From positions 138,757,642-138,821,641 of the forward strand of contig NC_133772.1 in assembly GCF_003597395.2 (NCBI RefSeq): a DNA stretch of 64,000 bases, in the 5' to 3' direction. The DNA comes from Chelonoidis abingdonii (Eukaryota; Chordata; Testudines; Testudinidae). The position numbers were made by a program, and so were the translations under genes. The notes beneath the pieces were generated by a model. The model was given only the letters and a program-made list of their open reading frames with translations, made no database searches and was not told the DNA's origin. Below, piece after piece: positions 11,348 to 21,803 of the stretch (position 1 is the stretch's first letter; each line of letters begins with the position of its first letter).

Positions 11348-13492
11348 TGTGAAGTTATTAATATAAACTGGGACCATATAGAACATGGTTTGCAACCCAG
11401 GGTCCTGTAGTGGCACCAAATCCTATGTAAAGGGGGTCATATAAGGTATCCAAGACCAGGTTACGGGTTACTGGTTATGATTATGCTGTCTGTATGTCTG
11501 TATCATTTTGTAGTTCAAGTTATAAGTATTGGCTGTATACTGTCGGTATTTTAAATTGGTGCTGTAGTTCTGGGTGACACCCCAGACAAGTTGGTGTTAG
11601 CTCTGCTTAGCCTTCTTGATGGCCCATTAAGGACCATCAGCTACACAACTGACCCATTGAGAGAAGGCAGATACGCCTTGTAACTCTGCAGGATGTGCAG
11701 GAACTGGCCCATGTGACTCCAAACTCCATGTTGCTGTAATTTTCCACAGTAAGAACAAAGAAGTGTTCTTACACCTGGAAGAGCCTAAATAAAGCTGATG
11801 CCTCATCTCCATCTTGTCTTCAATCCTTGTTCCTACCTGTGGAGGGACTTTGCTGGAAACTGAAGCTCTACACAAAGGACTAATGACCCAGCCCAGCGGG
11901 GGATGTTCTCCAGAGACTTGATTTAAACCTGCAGTTTACTCCATCACTGCTACAAGCCTGAACTAAGAACTTTGCCATCACTGTATGTAATTAATTCCAT
12001 TTAACCAATTCTAGCTCTCATTTCTACCTTTTTCCCTTATGAATAAACCTTTAGATTTTAGATTCTAAAGGATTGGCAACACCGTGATTGTGAGTAAGAT
12101 CTAATGGTATATTAACCTGAGTCTGGGGCTTGGTCCTTTGGATCGAGAGAACCTTTTTCTTACTGGGGTTTTTGGTTTCATAACATGTTGATGATGTGGT
12201 TCTGGCCGACCCAACTGAGAGCTGCCATCGGACAATGCTCAAACAGGGCAGTTACAGCCCCAAGGCTGGGTTTTCCACCTCTAAGGCAAACCAAACCAGG
12301 TTCAGCGACAAATGGATTTTGGTTTTCACTCCACTGCTCTTGCAATCACACAAGCAATTTTCCTTATACCACTTCAGTCTCCAGTATCACCACCGTGCCA
12401 CCCGTTCTGGGATAATGGTTATGAAAGCCAACACCTCAATTAAAAGAAAAAGTTCTCTCATCCCAAAGGACAAGCCCCAGACCCAGTCAATATACACATC
12501 AGATTTACCCACAAGATCACGTGTGCCAATCCCTATAGAATCTAATATCTAAGGTTAAGAAAAAGTAGAGATGAGAGCTAGAATGGTTAAAATGGAATTC
12601 AGATTACATACAGTATTTGGCAAACGTTCTTAGTTCAGGTTTGTAGCAGTGATGGAATAAAACCTGCAGATTCAAACAAGTCTCTGGAGAACATCCCCGG
12701 TGGGATGGGTCATCAGTCCTTTGTTGCAGAGCTTAGGTTTGTAGCAAAGCCCTCCGAGGTAAGAAGCAGGATTGAAGACAAGATAGAGATGAGGAACGCC
12801 TTATATAGGCTTTTCCAGGTGTAGAACACTCCTTTGTTCCTACTGTGGAAAGTTACAGCAAAATGCAGTCTTGCAGTTCACATGGGCCAGTTTCTGCACA
12901 CCCTGCTGAGTCACAAGGCGTATCCGCCTCTCTCAATGGGGTCAGTTGTTGTAGCTAATGGTCCGCTAATAGTCCATCAAGCAGGTAGGCAGAGCTAACC
13001 AACTTTTTCTGGGGTTTTTCCAGAAATACAGCCACAAATTTGAAGTACAGACAGTTATACAGCCGATATTCATAACTTCAACTACAAAATGATACAGGCA
13101 CACAGACACATATCATAACCAGTAACCCGTAACCTGTTCTTGACACCTTATATGACCCCTTTATATAGAATTTGATGCCACTACAGGACCTTGGGTTGCA
13201 AACATGTTTCTATATTGGTCCCGTTTTATACCAATAATGTCACAAAACCATTCTCCCCAGACGAGTGGCACGGGCGAGGGCGGGTGATACTGCTGGAAAC
13301 TGGACGTGTCTAAGAAATTGTTTGGATTGTGACTTGTGGTACAGTGGGGTGAACCGAAGTCATTTTTGTCTGGCTGGTTTGGTTTACCTTAAAGGTGGAA
13401 AAACCCCAGCCTTGGGCTGTGACTGCCCTGTTTGAGCAATTGGTCCTGAAGTGGCACTCTCAGTTGGGTCCCGTCAGAACCGCATCGTCACA
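11348..13492 (+). mobile_element. solo LTR (outer copy) with GGGTA TSD
   Basis: The LTR starts TGTGAAGTTATTAATAT at 11348 and ends CCGCATCGTCACA at 13492. Flanking GGGTA at 11343-11347 and 13493-13497 is a perfect 5-bp target duplication. It is plus-oriented: a TATA-region GCCTAAATAAAGC lies near 11786 and a polyadenylation signal AATAAA at 12042-12047. A second LTR of the same family interrupts it at 12186-13244 in the opposite direction; the final 3' portion resumes at 13245. No internal retroviral genes remain, so it is a recombination-derived solo LTR of an endogenous LTR retroelement. The family is unnamed from sequence alone. Confidence 0.92.
12186..13244 (-). mobile_element. solo LTR (inner copy) nested in same family
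   Basis: The minus-oriented LTR runs from a right terminus (ACATTATTGG on the minus strand, degraded) to a left terminus of TGTTGATGATGTGG on the plus strand. It aligns along its length with the copy at 31127-32192 and, inverted, with the outer copy. Flanks TAACA (12181-12185) and AAACC (13245-13249) each differ by one base from TAACC, the sequence expected at that point of the uninterrupted LTR. This supports a mutated 5-bp duplication. The TATA-like GCCTATATAAGGC is at 12810-12822 on the minus strand. Confidence 0.9.
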
Positions 13493-14615
13493 GGGTATAA
13501 AATATATATTTGTTAAATGGAAAAGACCAAGGCCATTACGAAAAGACATTTTAGTTTTTCAAGCTTCAGAGTACAACAAATAATGGAAATCTGAAAGCAT
13601 GCTGTGAGTGCCCCTTTAGTTATAAACACTAATGATTTTTTAATTTTACTTTTTGTAAAATACAGCAATTGTCAAAATTATTCTGAAGCCCTTTACTGCA
13701 TTTGAATACAATTTATTTCATGTTTTGTTCTAAGATAATTAACTAGACTTGTGTGTATAATGAGCTGTGGAACCAGTTATATCTATCCTTACTACACTCT
13801 AAGTAGAAACAATTGCTTATCCGTAGGAATATTGGTTTCCATTTAATTAGGGGAAGGAAAAGATAGCTATCAGACTAAATGTGAACAGGGAAGATCTGTT
13901 ATGAATATTTACAGACTTTGATGTGTTCAGGGTATAAATCTGTTTGCTTTTAAATTTAAAAATATAAATGGTGCTTTGATACTCCAGTAACTTCAGAGAT
14001 ACATGTGAAACCTTTGCCACAAAGAACAGTTTTCTTATTCTATTTGTATTTTAGTCGCAGTGACTCAATCCCATCAACATGAAAATTAACAGCTCTGCTT
14101 CAGTCTACTCCAGGCTTAAGCCACAGTTTTGATCCACATGGGTGAGTTTTATTCTAAATCATCTTTTTCATTTTTAAATATATATTTAAAAAACATACAT
14201 TATTGTACTGTCTGTCTGCAAAAGTCCTAGCTAGTGAAGTTTAAATTGAGAAAGAAAAGAAATTATTTTTATAGAACACTTCCACCCTCGTTGTGCTCCT
14301 GTCAGTGGTTGGAAGTTGGCTAAACAGACACTGTCTCTGAAAACTGTATTTTCAGTTATTTTATAATGCAACTTTTCCTTACACCATCACCACCTGCCAA
14401 CCTTCATACAAGGGTTAATCCGGCATCCATTGAAGTGAAGGGTAAAGCTCCTATTGACTTCAGTAGAGCAGGATCAGATACACCGAGATGGCTCCACACC
14501 TGAGTTATGCACCCCGCTGTTCTGGGTTCTTAAAACCCCCCTTGTAAAATGTGTTGGTGAAATGCCCTTAGCACCAAGGGTCTTATAGTGTATCTACTCT
14601 AAGCAAAGTGGGACT
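13493..14615. other. AT-rich unique DNA, no feature
   Basis: About 1.1 kb of AT-rich sequence with no repeat or exon that I recognise. Confidence 0.5.
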
Positions 14616-15717
14616 GCTGTTGTCACAGACCTCGCTAAGCACTCACCAGACTGGAATCCAAACACTGGATCCCATGTTCTTTAAGATTCTGTTCAGACTC
14701 CAGAGTCCAGGCCCTACCCCTGGCTTGGGGTCTCTAGGCATGTTCTCAGGGTGCAGATCCTCTGCCCAGCTCCCCTTCCAAAGAGCCAGGAACTCGCAGT
14801 CCAACTACCCAGCTCCTGGCACTAGTGCGGATCCCTCAGGCTGTCCTGTAGCTTATCCGCACCTTCTCCCAGAACCCCAGCCCTGGGTACTCTGGGCCCA
14901 CCGGGTAACTTCTCAAGGGCCCAGGACAGGTGTAACACAGAGCACACAGTCAGACACTCTTTGCACAGGAGTTTCACACACCACTTCTCTTTCCTTAATG
15001 GCATGATAAATACACAGATTTAGACAAAGATAATCAATCCTCTGTGCATTCCCCTGCCTCAGTTTCCTCATAACTCCAGAGTTTTCCTGGACCCCTGCCC
15101 AGGTATTACTCTGGGGGTAGCCAGGGTCTTTCTCCTGCGGGACATGGCTTGGCTTTTCAACCATGGAGCATTTCTCTCTCCCCCTCACAAGATCAGCTTG
15201 CTTGGACCTTGGCTGGTCCAACAGCTAAATGAGGCCCCTGCTGATATGAAAGCATGCCCATCTTCCCCCCTCTTTCCAGAACATCCTGCTACCTTTCTCT
15301 TTCCCACACACCTGCTGTGGGTTTAAGGGCAAACCTGGGGGTTTTGGGTCTGCATTTGGGGTTTTCGAATCTCTCCCCTTCACAAGCTCCCTGCAGCAAG
15401 GTGGGGAAAAAATGAGTTCTTCCAGTTTCAGCCAAACTCCTTAGTATACCCGCTGTGTGGTAAGAGTACAGGTATGAAGGTTACCTCTCTCCATTACCCG
15501 AGTCTGGTGGCTACACGCCCTATCAGCCCACACATAGAGGCATTCAGTGATACAGCAACGTTCGTAGTAACAACTTCACAATATCAACTAGAATTCATAA
15601 GCAGTACAGACAGATTCTCCAAACTATCGCACTGAAAACTCCACCGCAGGAACACTTCATCCCATGGAGGCTTGGCAGGAGCTCACACTCCAGGGAGACC
15701 CATCACATTCTAACGGT
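14616..15717. mobile_element. possible LTR-like block (uncertain)
   Basis: The block starts TGTCACAGACCTCG near 14621 and ends GACCCATCACA at 15717, giving TG...CA with TGTCACA/TCACA-like termini and a composition unlike its flanks. The flanking five bases (GCTGT and TTCTA) do not match, so insertion is not proven. Frames of up to 132 codons inside (14608-15006 plus, 14913-15221 minus) show no known domain. Confidence 0.35.
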
Positions 15718-16410
15718 GCCAGGCCTGAGGAGCAGGGTTCCAGGGAGTGCGGCAGCTGGCATCACTATCATTTAATGTTTGCATTATAATATCACTCCAG
15801 TGGTGCTGGATTCCTTTTTCCTAAGCCCGGAACAGCTGCATTCAAAGACACAGGCTGTTGGGAGACAAGACGAGAAGCATGAAGCCTGACTTATTTCCTG
15901 CGTCACAAGCTGGGCGGGTGGAGGTGAACCACCAGCATCTCAGGAACCTGGGGAAGGGGGAGGCTCGAAGTGGAGGCTTTAGGATCAGCCTGGAAAGAAG
16001 TCATTAGAGACTTTGCAAGGGCAGCAAAGGTGATGGAAGCCAGATCGGATTGTTTTAAATGGCACATTCAGTAGGCTCAGCGGGGAAGGGAAGAGTGGAG
16101 ACAGAAACTCAAACTGAGTCTAACAAGAGAATTAGTATCAACCCATGGGAACAGGCCTAGGTGTTACACTCCTGGAAAACTCCCAGGGGATTGAATAGAG
16201 AGGAAATCTGGAGGCCCCTCTAGAAATTTCAAATTATTGTAGCTATTAATTGAAGCACCCTATAGAATTCCAGAGAAAGGATATTCTATTGGTTCAAACT
16301 AAGCTACTGAAAGATTGTCATGCTGACCCAAATTCAATCGGAGTGTCCCACTAGGGTGTAAACAGCAATGTCAAATCACACACGCTTTGGAGTTATTGGT
16401 GGTATTTGTA
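15718..16410. other. no recognisable feature
   Basis: Unique DNA. Confidence 0.5.
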
Positions 16411-16540
16411 CTTTGGTGGTACTGAAAAGCCTCAGCCAAGGTGGGGACTCATTGTGCCAGGTGCTGTACAACAGCAGTCTGTTCCTGCCCCGTGGAACTT
16501 ACAGTCTAAAGACTTAAGACAAGACGAGACAGATAAACAG
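16411..16540 (-). mobile_element. L2-like LINE 3' UTR fragment
   Basis: TGTGCCAGGTGCTGTACAAC, followed by a CCTGCCCCGTGGAACTTACA stretch, matches the equivalent part of the larger L2-like element beginning at 17736. It is a short 3' fragment in the same orientation. Confidence 0.55.
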
Positions 16541-17735
16541 CACAAAAGAAACGTGCTAAACATTCAGAAGTGGTGAGTAGTTCCACTGACTTTAATGAGA
16601 CTAGTTAATGTGTAAAGTTACACATATACATAAGCACCCTGTCAGTCAGGGCCGGAGTCTTTATTCATTAACTTTACTCTTGGTATTTATTTGTTAACTT
16701 TTGGATGCCAGGGCGGGATGGATAAACTTTGGTTCCCCATCATTATGGGAGTGGTGTGTATTTGTCCCAGGTCACTGGGTGGGGGCTCGAGCCAGGTTTG
16801 TGTTGTATTGTTGGAAAGGAACCCCTAGATACTGAACCCGGACTTGGCTGCTGCCAACGCTGACTGGCAGAAGGATTACACATATAAGGTACTTTCACTT
16901 GACCAATTGCATCATTAATAATGGATGGATGGATGGACATCTAGAATGGTCCGTAGGCCCGTAAAATTTAGTCCTTGGATTATTGTATGTGAAAAAAATA
17001 GATGGGTGACACTTACATAGCAGAAGTGGATTTTTTTATTCCTACAGCCTGGTTTTGTGAGTGAGCAATTGGGTTACTCAGAGCATCCAAATCACATTTT
17101 TGCTTTGAAAAGAGCTGTGAAAATCTTCATTCCCATGGCAGGCAGGATTTAAAGATACATGCAGTAGGTGCCTGCTTTCCCAGCTTGATGTGAATTCAGT
17201 TTGATTAGTCATCCAAAGGGCCCTGTGTTCAAAAGCCATGCATTTTTCAGCTCTTTAATTAGCACTTTTGTCAGTAGCTGATAGGGCTATCTACTATTTT
17301 TGCAATATTTGAAATATCAGCTAGTGAGAGATTTTCCTCCTCATAGATAATCGGCTGGGCTTCAGAAGTTTTCTACTCTTCTTTTCACAATGCTTTGTCC
17401 TTCGGCATTCCCTTTGAAGATTTCATTTATATCTGTGGGGGAGCCCTCAAACTCCCTAGCACAGAACATCAGATATATCATTTGTATTAATGCTTTCAGT
17501 CTGGTTCATGGTGCAAATTGACTAATTCAGCCAGCTCCGTACAGTCTCAGGAGGGGTGTGTGTGGGTGTTCTCACACAAACTGTGGCATGGGCTGGTTTG
17601 TTTATTCAAGAGTAAGGACAGTGACCGAGCCAGGCACCTAGAGGTGCAGCAAGGTGGGGTTAGGACTCGAGCCCGTATATTTTATGCCAAAGGAATCCGA
17701 GTTATATTATCATAACACCAAGAAGCCCCAGCTGT
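16541..17735. other. unique DNA with a short ATGG tract
   Basis: The only local feature is a (ATGG)n microsatellite at about 16919-16937. No gene seen. Confidence 0.5.
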
Positions 17736-19765
17736 AGAGAAGGACCCAATTGTGGTGGGTGCTGTGCACACGGTACAAGAAGTTAGCTTACAATCTAAGT
17801 ATACGACAAAAGACAACAGGTGGATGCAGACAGATGGACAGCGGAGTACAAAAGGAGACAGTACTGACCAGAATACTGTGCAGTGGTCTCAGCACCCCGG
17901 CAGCCTAGTTTTGTGTTGGCGTCGTAGCACAGAAGAGTTTTAAGGAGGATCTGAAAGACAATGAGTTCTGCAGATGTTTACAGGAAGCGCCTCCTAAACA
18001 TGAGGACTGCCTGGGTGGAAGCATGAAGGTGCTTGTTTGTAAATGGTCATTTGGAGGTAGGAACTGACCCCTTGATAGTGAATGAGAGATCATAGGTGTG
18101 TGTGGCGGGGTAGGCTATGAAGGGCCTTGAAAGTGAAGACAAGCAACTGATGTTTGAGGTGAAGGAGAAGAGGAAACCAGTGGAGGGAGGGTCAAATGTC
18201 AAAGAAACAGGTTGGGAGTATGATCTTTGCATCAGCATTCTGAAAGGATACGAATGGGGAAAGGCAGCTGTCAAGGCTGATTTCCCCACTCTGGCACTTC
18301 AAGTGTAGAAGGTGGGGTTGGGGGGCCCCGCAAGGGTTCTAAAAAATTATCACTGGCCACTCCAGGCTGGTATTAAACCCCAAGGTTACAGCTTCTCTCT
18401 GACCTTGGATGGGTAGATGCTGCCACCACCCAAGTGCAAAAAATCCTTTGGAGCCAGGAAGGTGCATTTGGGAATTCCTTCCTGTGGGGTACCCTCAAAC
18501 CCTTTCAGTCCCCACCCTCTGGGGAAGAGCTGAGAAAGGGAAAATAAAAAGGAAATCAGCTGTTGCCACCAGCTAATTAAACACCAGATGCACAAACTTC
18601 TTAGTACACAAACCCCCCAATCCTGCTCTTTAAAAAGTTAAATTTTATTAAAAACAAAAAGAGAGAAAATACATCTGGAACTTAGGCTATTGCTAGATTT
18701 AAAAAGAGCTAATGTAATAATTAAGGATCAAGAATGGTTTTCTTGAGGCCCGGCTTAATGGTTATAAGCAAAACAAAGCATTTGGGGGTTAGCGCAGAGG
18801 AGTCCACAAGCCAATACGGGGTGGGGGAGGAAGAATAAATCTAAGTGTGTCTTTCTAGACATTCCCTGATTTACTTATATATCTGGGGGTTTCAAATAAG
18901 TCATCTCTAGGTATTATCTGATCACTGTTCATACCTGGCTTAAAGCTTCTTACAGTATTGCTGCTCTGTGTCTCCTCTCTCTGGAGAACAGACAGACAGA
19001 CAGAAAAGTTCTAGCCCTTCTGTTGCCTCTTTTGGTCAGGTGCCCACGCCCTTCCTTTTATCTATGACTTCTTTAACCCTTTACTGGTAAAGCAAGTAGA
19101 GAACAACTGCTAACAGGGATTTTATAGTTAATTGGCTGGCTGGGTGTCCATAAAAGGGAGCTACCCGCCCCCCTCCCCGCTTCATTTATAACAGCGTTTG
19201 TCAAGACCAAAGAGATGGATGTGGCAATAATGGAGATGCGAGATGATGAGATCTAGAGGAGGGTGTTAGCTGTGTGGAAGGATAGCAAAGGCCATATCTG
19301 AGATCTGGGGGAAGGTGTTAGCTGGATGGATGGGTAGCAAAGGCCGTATCTAAGAGCTGTTTTGCAGAAAGAATCTTTATGGTTTGGACACAGCCTGGAG
19401 GTGAGGATCTAGAGAGAGATTCTAGTTGAAGGTGGTGCCCAGGTGAGGGGTCTGAATGACAGCCTAGATGTGGGGTTTCCGTGGTGATAGAGAGAAGGAG
19501 TTAGTGGTGATGACTGTAGGAGTGGAGATTAAGCACTATACCTTAGCCATGTTGAGTTTGTGCCTGTGGCGAGCGGAGATGTCACAGAAACAGCTGACAG
19601 TTTAGTTTGGCCAGAAGGAGACGGGTCTGAAGTAGAGAGGTAGCTCTGTGTTGTCAGCATAGGGATGGTAGCTGAATTTATGGTTCCAAATGAGATTACA
19701 GAGAGATAAGAGAAGGGGACCAGGGCAGAGCCCTGTGCAACCCCCACAGAAGGTTGGAACAAACA
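17736..19765 (-). mobile_element. L2-like LINE, split by an LTR
   Basis: The minus strand reads from an L2-type reverse transcriptase near the right end (a GVAQGSALVP motif for the canonical GxPQGSxLGP block, then LSTSDPSPSGQTKLS) down to the 3' UTR at 17736. The UTR contains GCTTACAATCTAAGTATACG. The LTR at 18269-19193 interrupts it between GAATGGGGAAAGGCAGC and GCGTTTGTCAAGACC, adjacent in an intact copy. The RT core is frameshifted and the active-site YADD is not legible. It belongs to the L2 or a closely related clade; the exact family needs a database. Confidence 0.75.
18269..19193 (-). mobile_element. solo LTR inside the L2-like LINE
   Basis: On the minus strand it starts TGTTATAAATGAAGCGGGG at 19193 and ends CAGCCTTGACA at 18269, giving TG...CA. 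AATAAA lies at 18644-18649 on the minus strand. The host LINE resumes on both sides, proving insertion. Flanks GCAGC and GCGTT are a poor match for a 5-bp duplication, so the duplication has decayed or a boundary is off by one or two bases. A 69-codon minus frame in the LTR is chance. Confidence 0.8.
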
Positions 19766-20160
19766 GCTCTGTGACTTAGCAAACAACAGCAAGGAATCTT
19801 TTTCACCTTCTCTCCATCCTCACAGTGGGAATGGACTGTATGGAGGGGTATCCCTCAGGAAAATGCATTTCAAAGAGGGACTAGATTATAAACATGAGGG
19901 GCAAAACCACCACAAGTTCTCTTTCCCTCTCATCTCTCTATCTCTTTCACCCAAGGAGAGAGACAAAACATGCTCTGGACTTTGGGAGCAGATCCTGGCC
20001 TGAGAATTTGTTCAGCAATGTTACTGGAAACATGTGGTAAGGGACTTCACCTTGGACCAAATCTAGTTGGTTAAGATTTAATACTAGTAAGTGTTTTATT
20101 TTTATTTCTCTAGTAACCATTTTGACTTCAATGCCTTACTCTTGTACTCACTTAAAAGAT
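19766..20160. other. no recognisable feature
   Basis: Unique spacer between two LINE relics. Confidence 0.5.
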
Positions 20161-20720
20161 GCCCTAGCTGCCATTCCCCAGCTTCCAGTGATGCAGGACC
20201 TGGATCAAACACCAACTCACGAAGATGCAGAGAAGGCTTTCAAAGAGATTTTGCCTGGGAAAGTAGCATGCCTCCAGAGCTCCTAAGGGCAAGGGGGAGG
20301 AAGCTTGCCAGTGACATCTGTGCACTTCTCTGCACCTTTTGGGGGCGGGGGGGAACCACATTCATCAGGATCTCAAAGATGCAAAGTTAATTACTCTATA
20401 TAAAAATAAAGGGGACACAGCAGACTGCAACAGCTATTGAGGGACATCTCTGCTCAGTGAGGTCAGCAAAGTGCTTGCAAGGGTCCTGCTGAAAAAACTC
20501 CAAGTCCTAGCTGAGAGTCTACCCTGAAGGCCAGTGTGGGTTCAGAGCGGGATACTCCATGACTGACATGCCCTATACATTGCACTGTTGCCAGAAAAAA
20601 AACGTGAACAATAGGCACCTCTCTATGTAGCATTCGTTGACCTACAAAAGGTCTTGGACACAGTTATCAGGAATGACATCTGTAAGATCTGGATGAAAAC
20701 TGGAGTCTTAGCTCGAAATC
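20161..20720 (+). pseudogene. LINE reverse transcriptase relic of another clade
   Basis: Plus-strand frames together resemble the palm of a non-LTR reverse transcriptase. They start with a LDQTPTHEDAEKAFKEILPGK-like lead-in. After a frameshift comes LYKNKGDTADC and a near-canonical NYRGISLLS block read as Y*GTSLLSE, then SKVLARVLLKKLQVLAES and VAFVDLQKVLDTV. The order matches RTE- or I/Jockey-like LINEs rather than CR1. Stops and frameshifts show a dead fragment. The nearest clade cannot be fixed by eye. Confidence 0.7.
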
Positions 20721-21339
20721 TTGGCTAAATGGGAACCCATCACCACCACCAGCAGCAGCTGCACCCCCTCACTAGCAACCAGCACACAGATTCCCTCAAT
20801 GGCATATGGGGGGCAGAGGCTCAGGTATGCAGGGAATTTGAAGGCCTGGCGGTAAAGAGTGGAGATTGGGAGACCTGAGGTTTACTAAGGAGAGAGTTGG
20901 CAGTTGTTGGGTGGGCTAGGAAAGGAACTAGGGGTTAGAAATCAAACAGCTCCCCAAAATCACACAGCCCCTGTACACAGCTATGGATGCCTGGGGAAAG
21001 GAGCTGGTGGGGAAGACAAGCCAGTTCTGGGTACCTGGGAGTCAGGATGGATGGAATGACAGAGGGGGAGCTGCCTGGCTGATAGGCAGGAGTACGTTGA
21101 GGGGAGGCAGCAGGAGAGGGGTAAGGAACATGAGGGGTACTAAGAAAGATGGCGGCAGTACTTACTCGAGAAAGTGACACCAACCAGTTCCAGTCCCACA
21201 AGGCTGGCTGGGCTCGGCTCAGCTCATCGCTCAGGGCTTTGTGACCCTGTTGTGCAGGGCAGCCCAGACCCTGCCACACTGGGCAGCCAGGAACCTGGAC
21301 TCACTGCAGCCTTTAGCACATAGTTGGGCCGCAACTGTG
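20721..21339. other. no recognisable feature
   Basis: Unique DNA; a 114-codon minus frame at 20935-21279 has no domain. Confidence 0.5.
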
Positions 21340-21388
21340 TGCTAATTGGACTGCATACAGCCCACGGGCCTCAGGTTGAGAACTGCTG
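21340..21388. mobile_element. possible hAT MITE terminus
   Basis: CTCAGGTTGAGAACTGCTG resembles the right terminus (GTTTGAGA...CTG) of the hAT MITE at 52631-52990. No matching left end was found. Confidence 0.35.
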
Positions 21389-21803
21389 GAGTACGTTGTG
21401 CTGGTGGGAGAGTGGCACTATATATGAAAGAAAATATAGTCAAATATAGTACAAATCTTAAATGAACTAAACTGTTCATAGAATCTCCATGGATAGTAAG
21501 TCCATGCTTGAATAATAAGAATATAGCAGTATAAATATACTGATGACCACCTGACCAGGATGGTGATAGTGACTGTGAAATGCTCAGGGAGATTAGAGAG
21601 GCTATAAAAATAGAAAACTTAACAATAACGTGGGATTTCAAGTATCTCCATATTGACTGGGGACATGTCATCTCAGATTGGGATGGAGAAATAAAATTTC
21701 TAGACACCATTAATGACGGCTTCTTGGAGCAGTCCTGGAACCCACAAGAGACGAGGCAGTTTCTGGCTTAATGCTACGTGGAGAACAGGATCTGCTCCAA
21801 GTA

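Noticed and set aside
11348..13492. Giant foldback DNA transposon or MITE
   Set aside because: The inverted arms are two solo LTRs with their own TG...CA ends and duplications, and the outer LTR resumes after 13245.
14616..15717. Confident LTR with TG...CA ends
   Set aside because: Flanking bases do not form a duplication and no promoter or poly(A) signal is convincing; kept only as a low-confidence feature.
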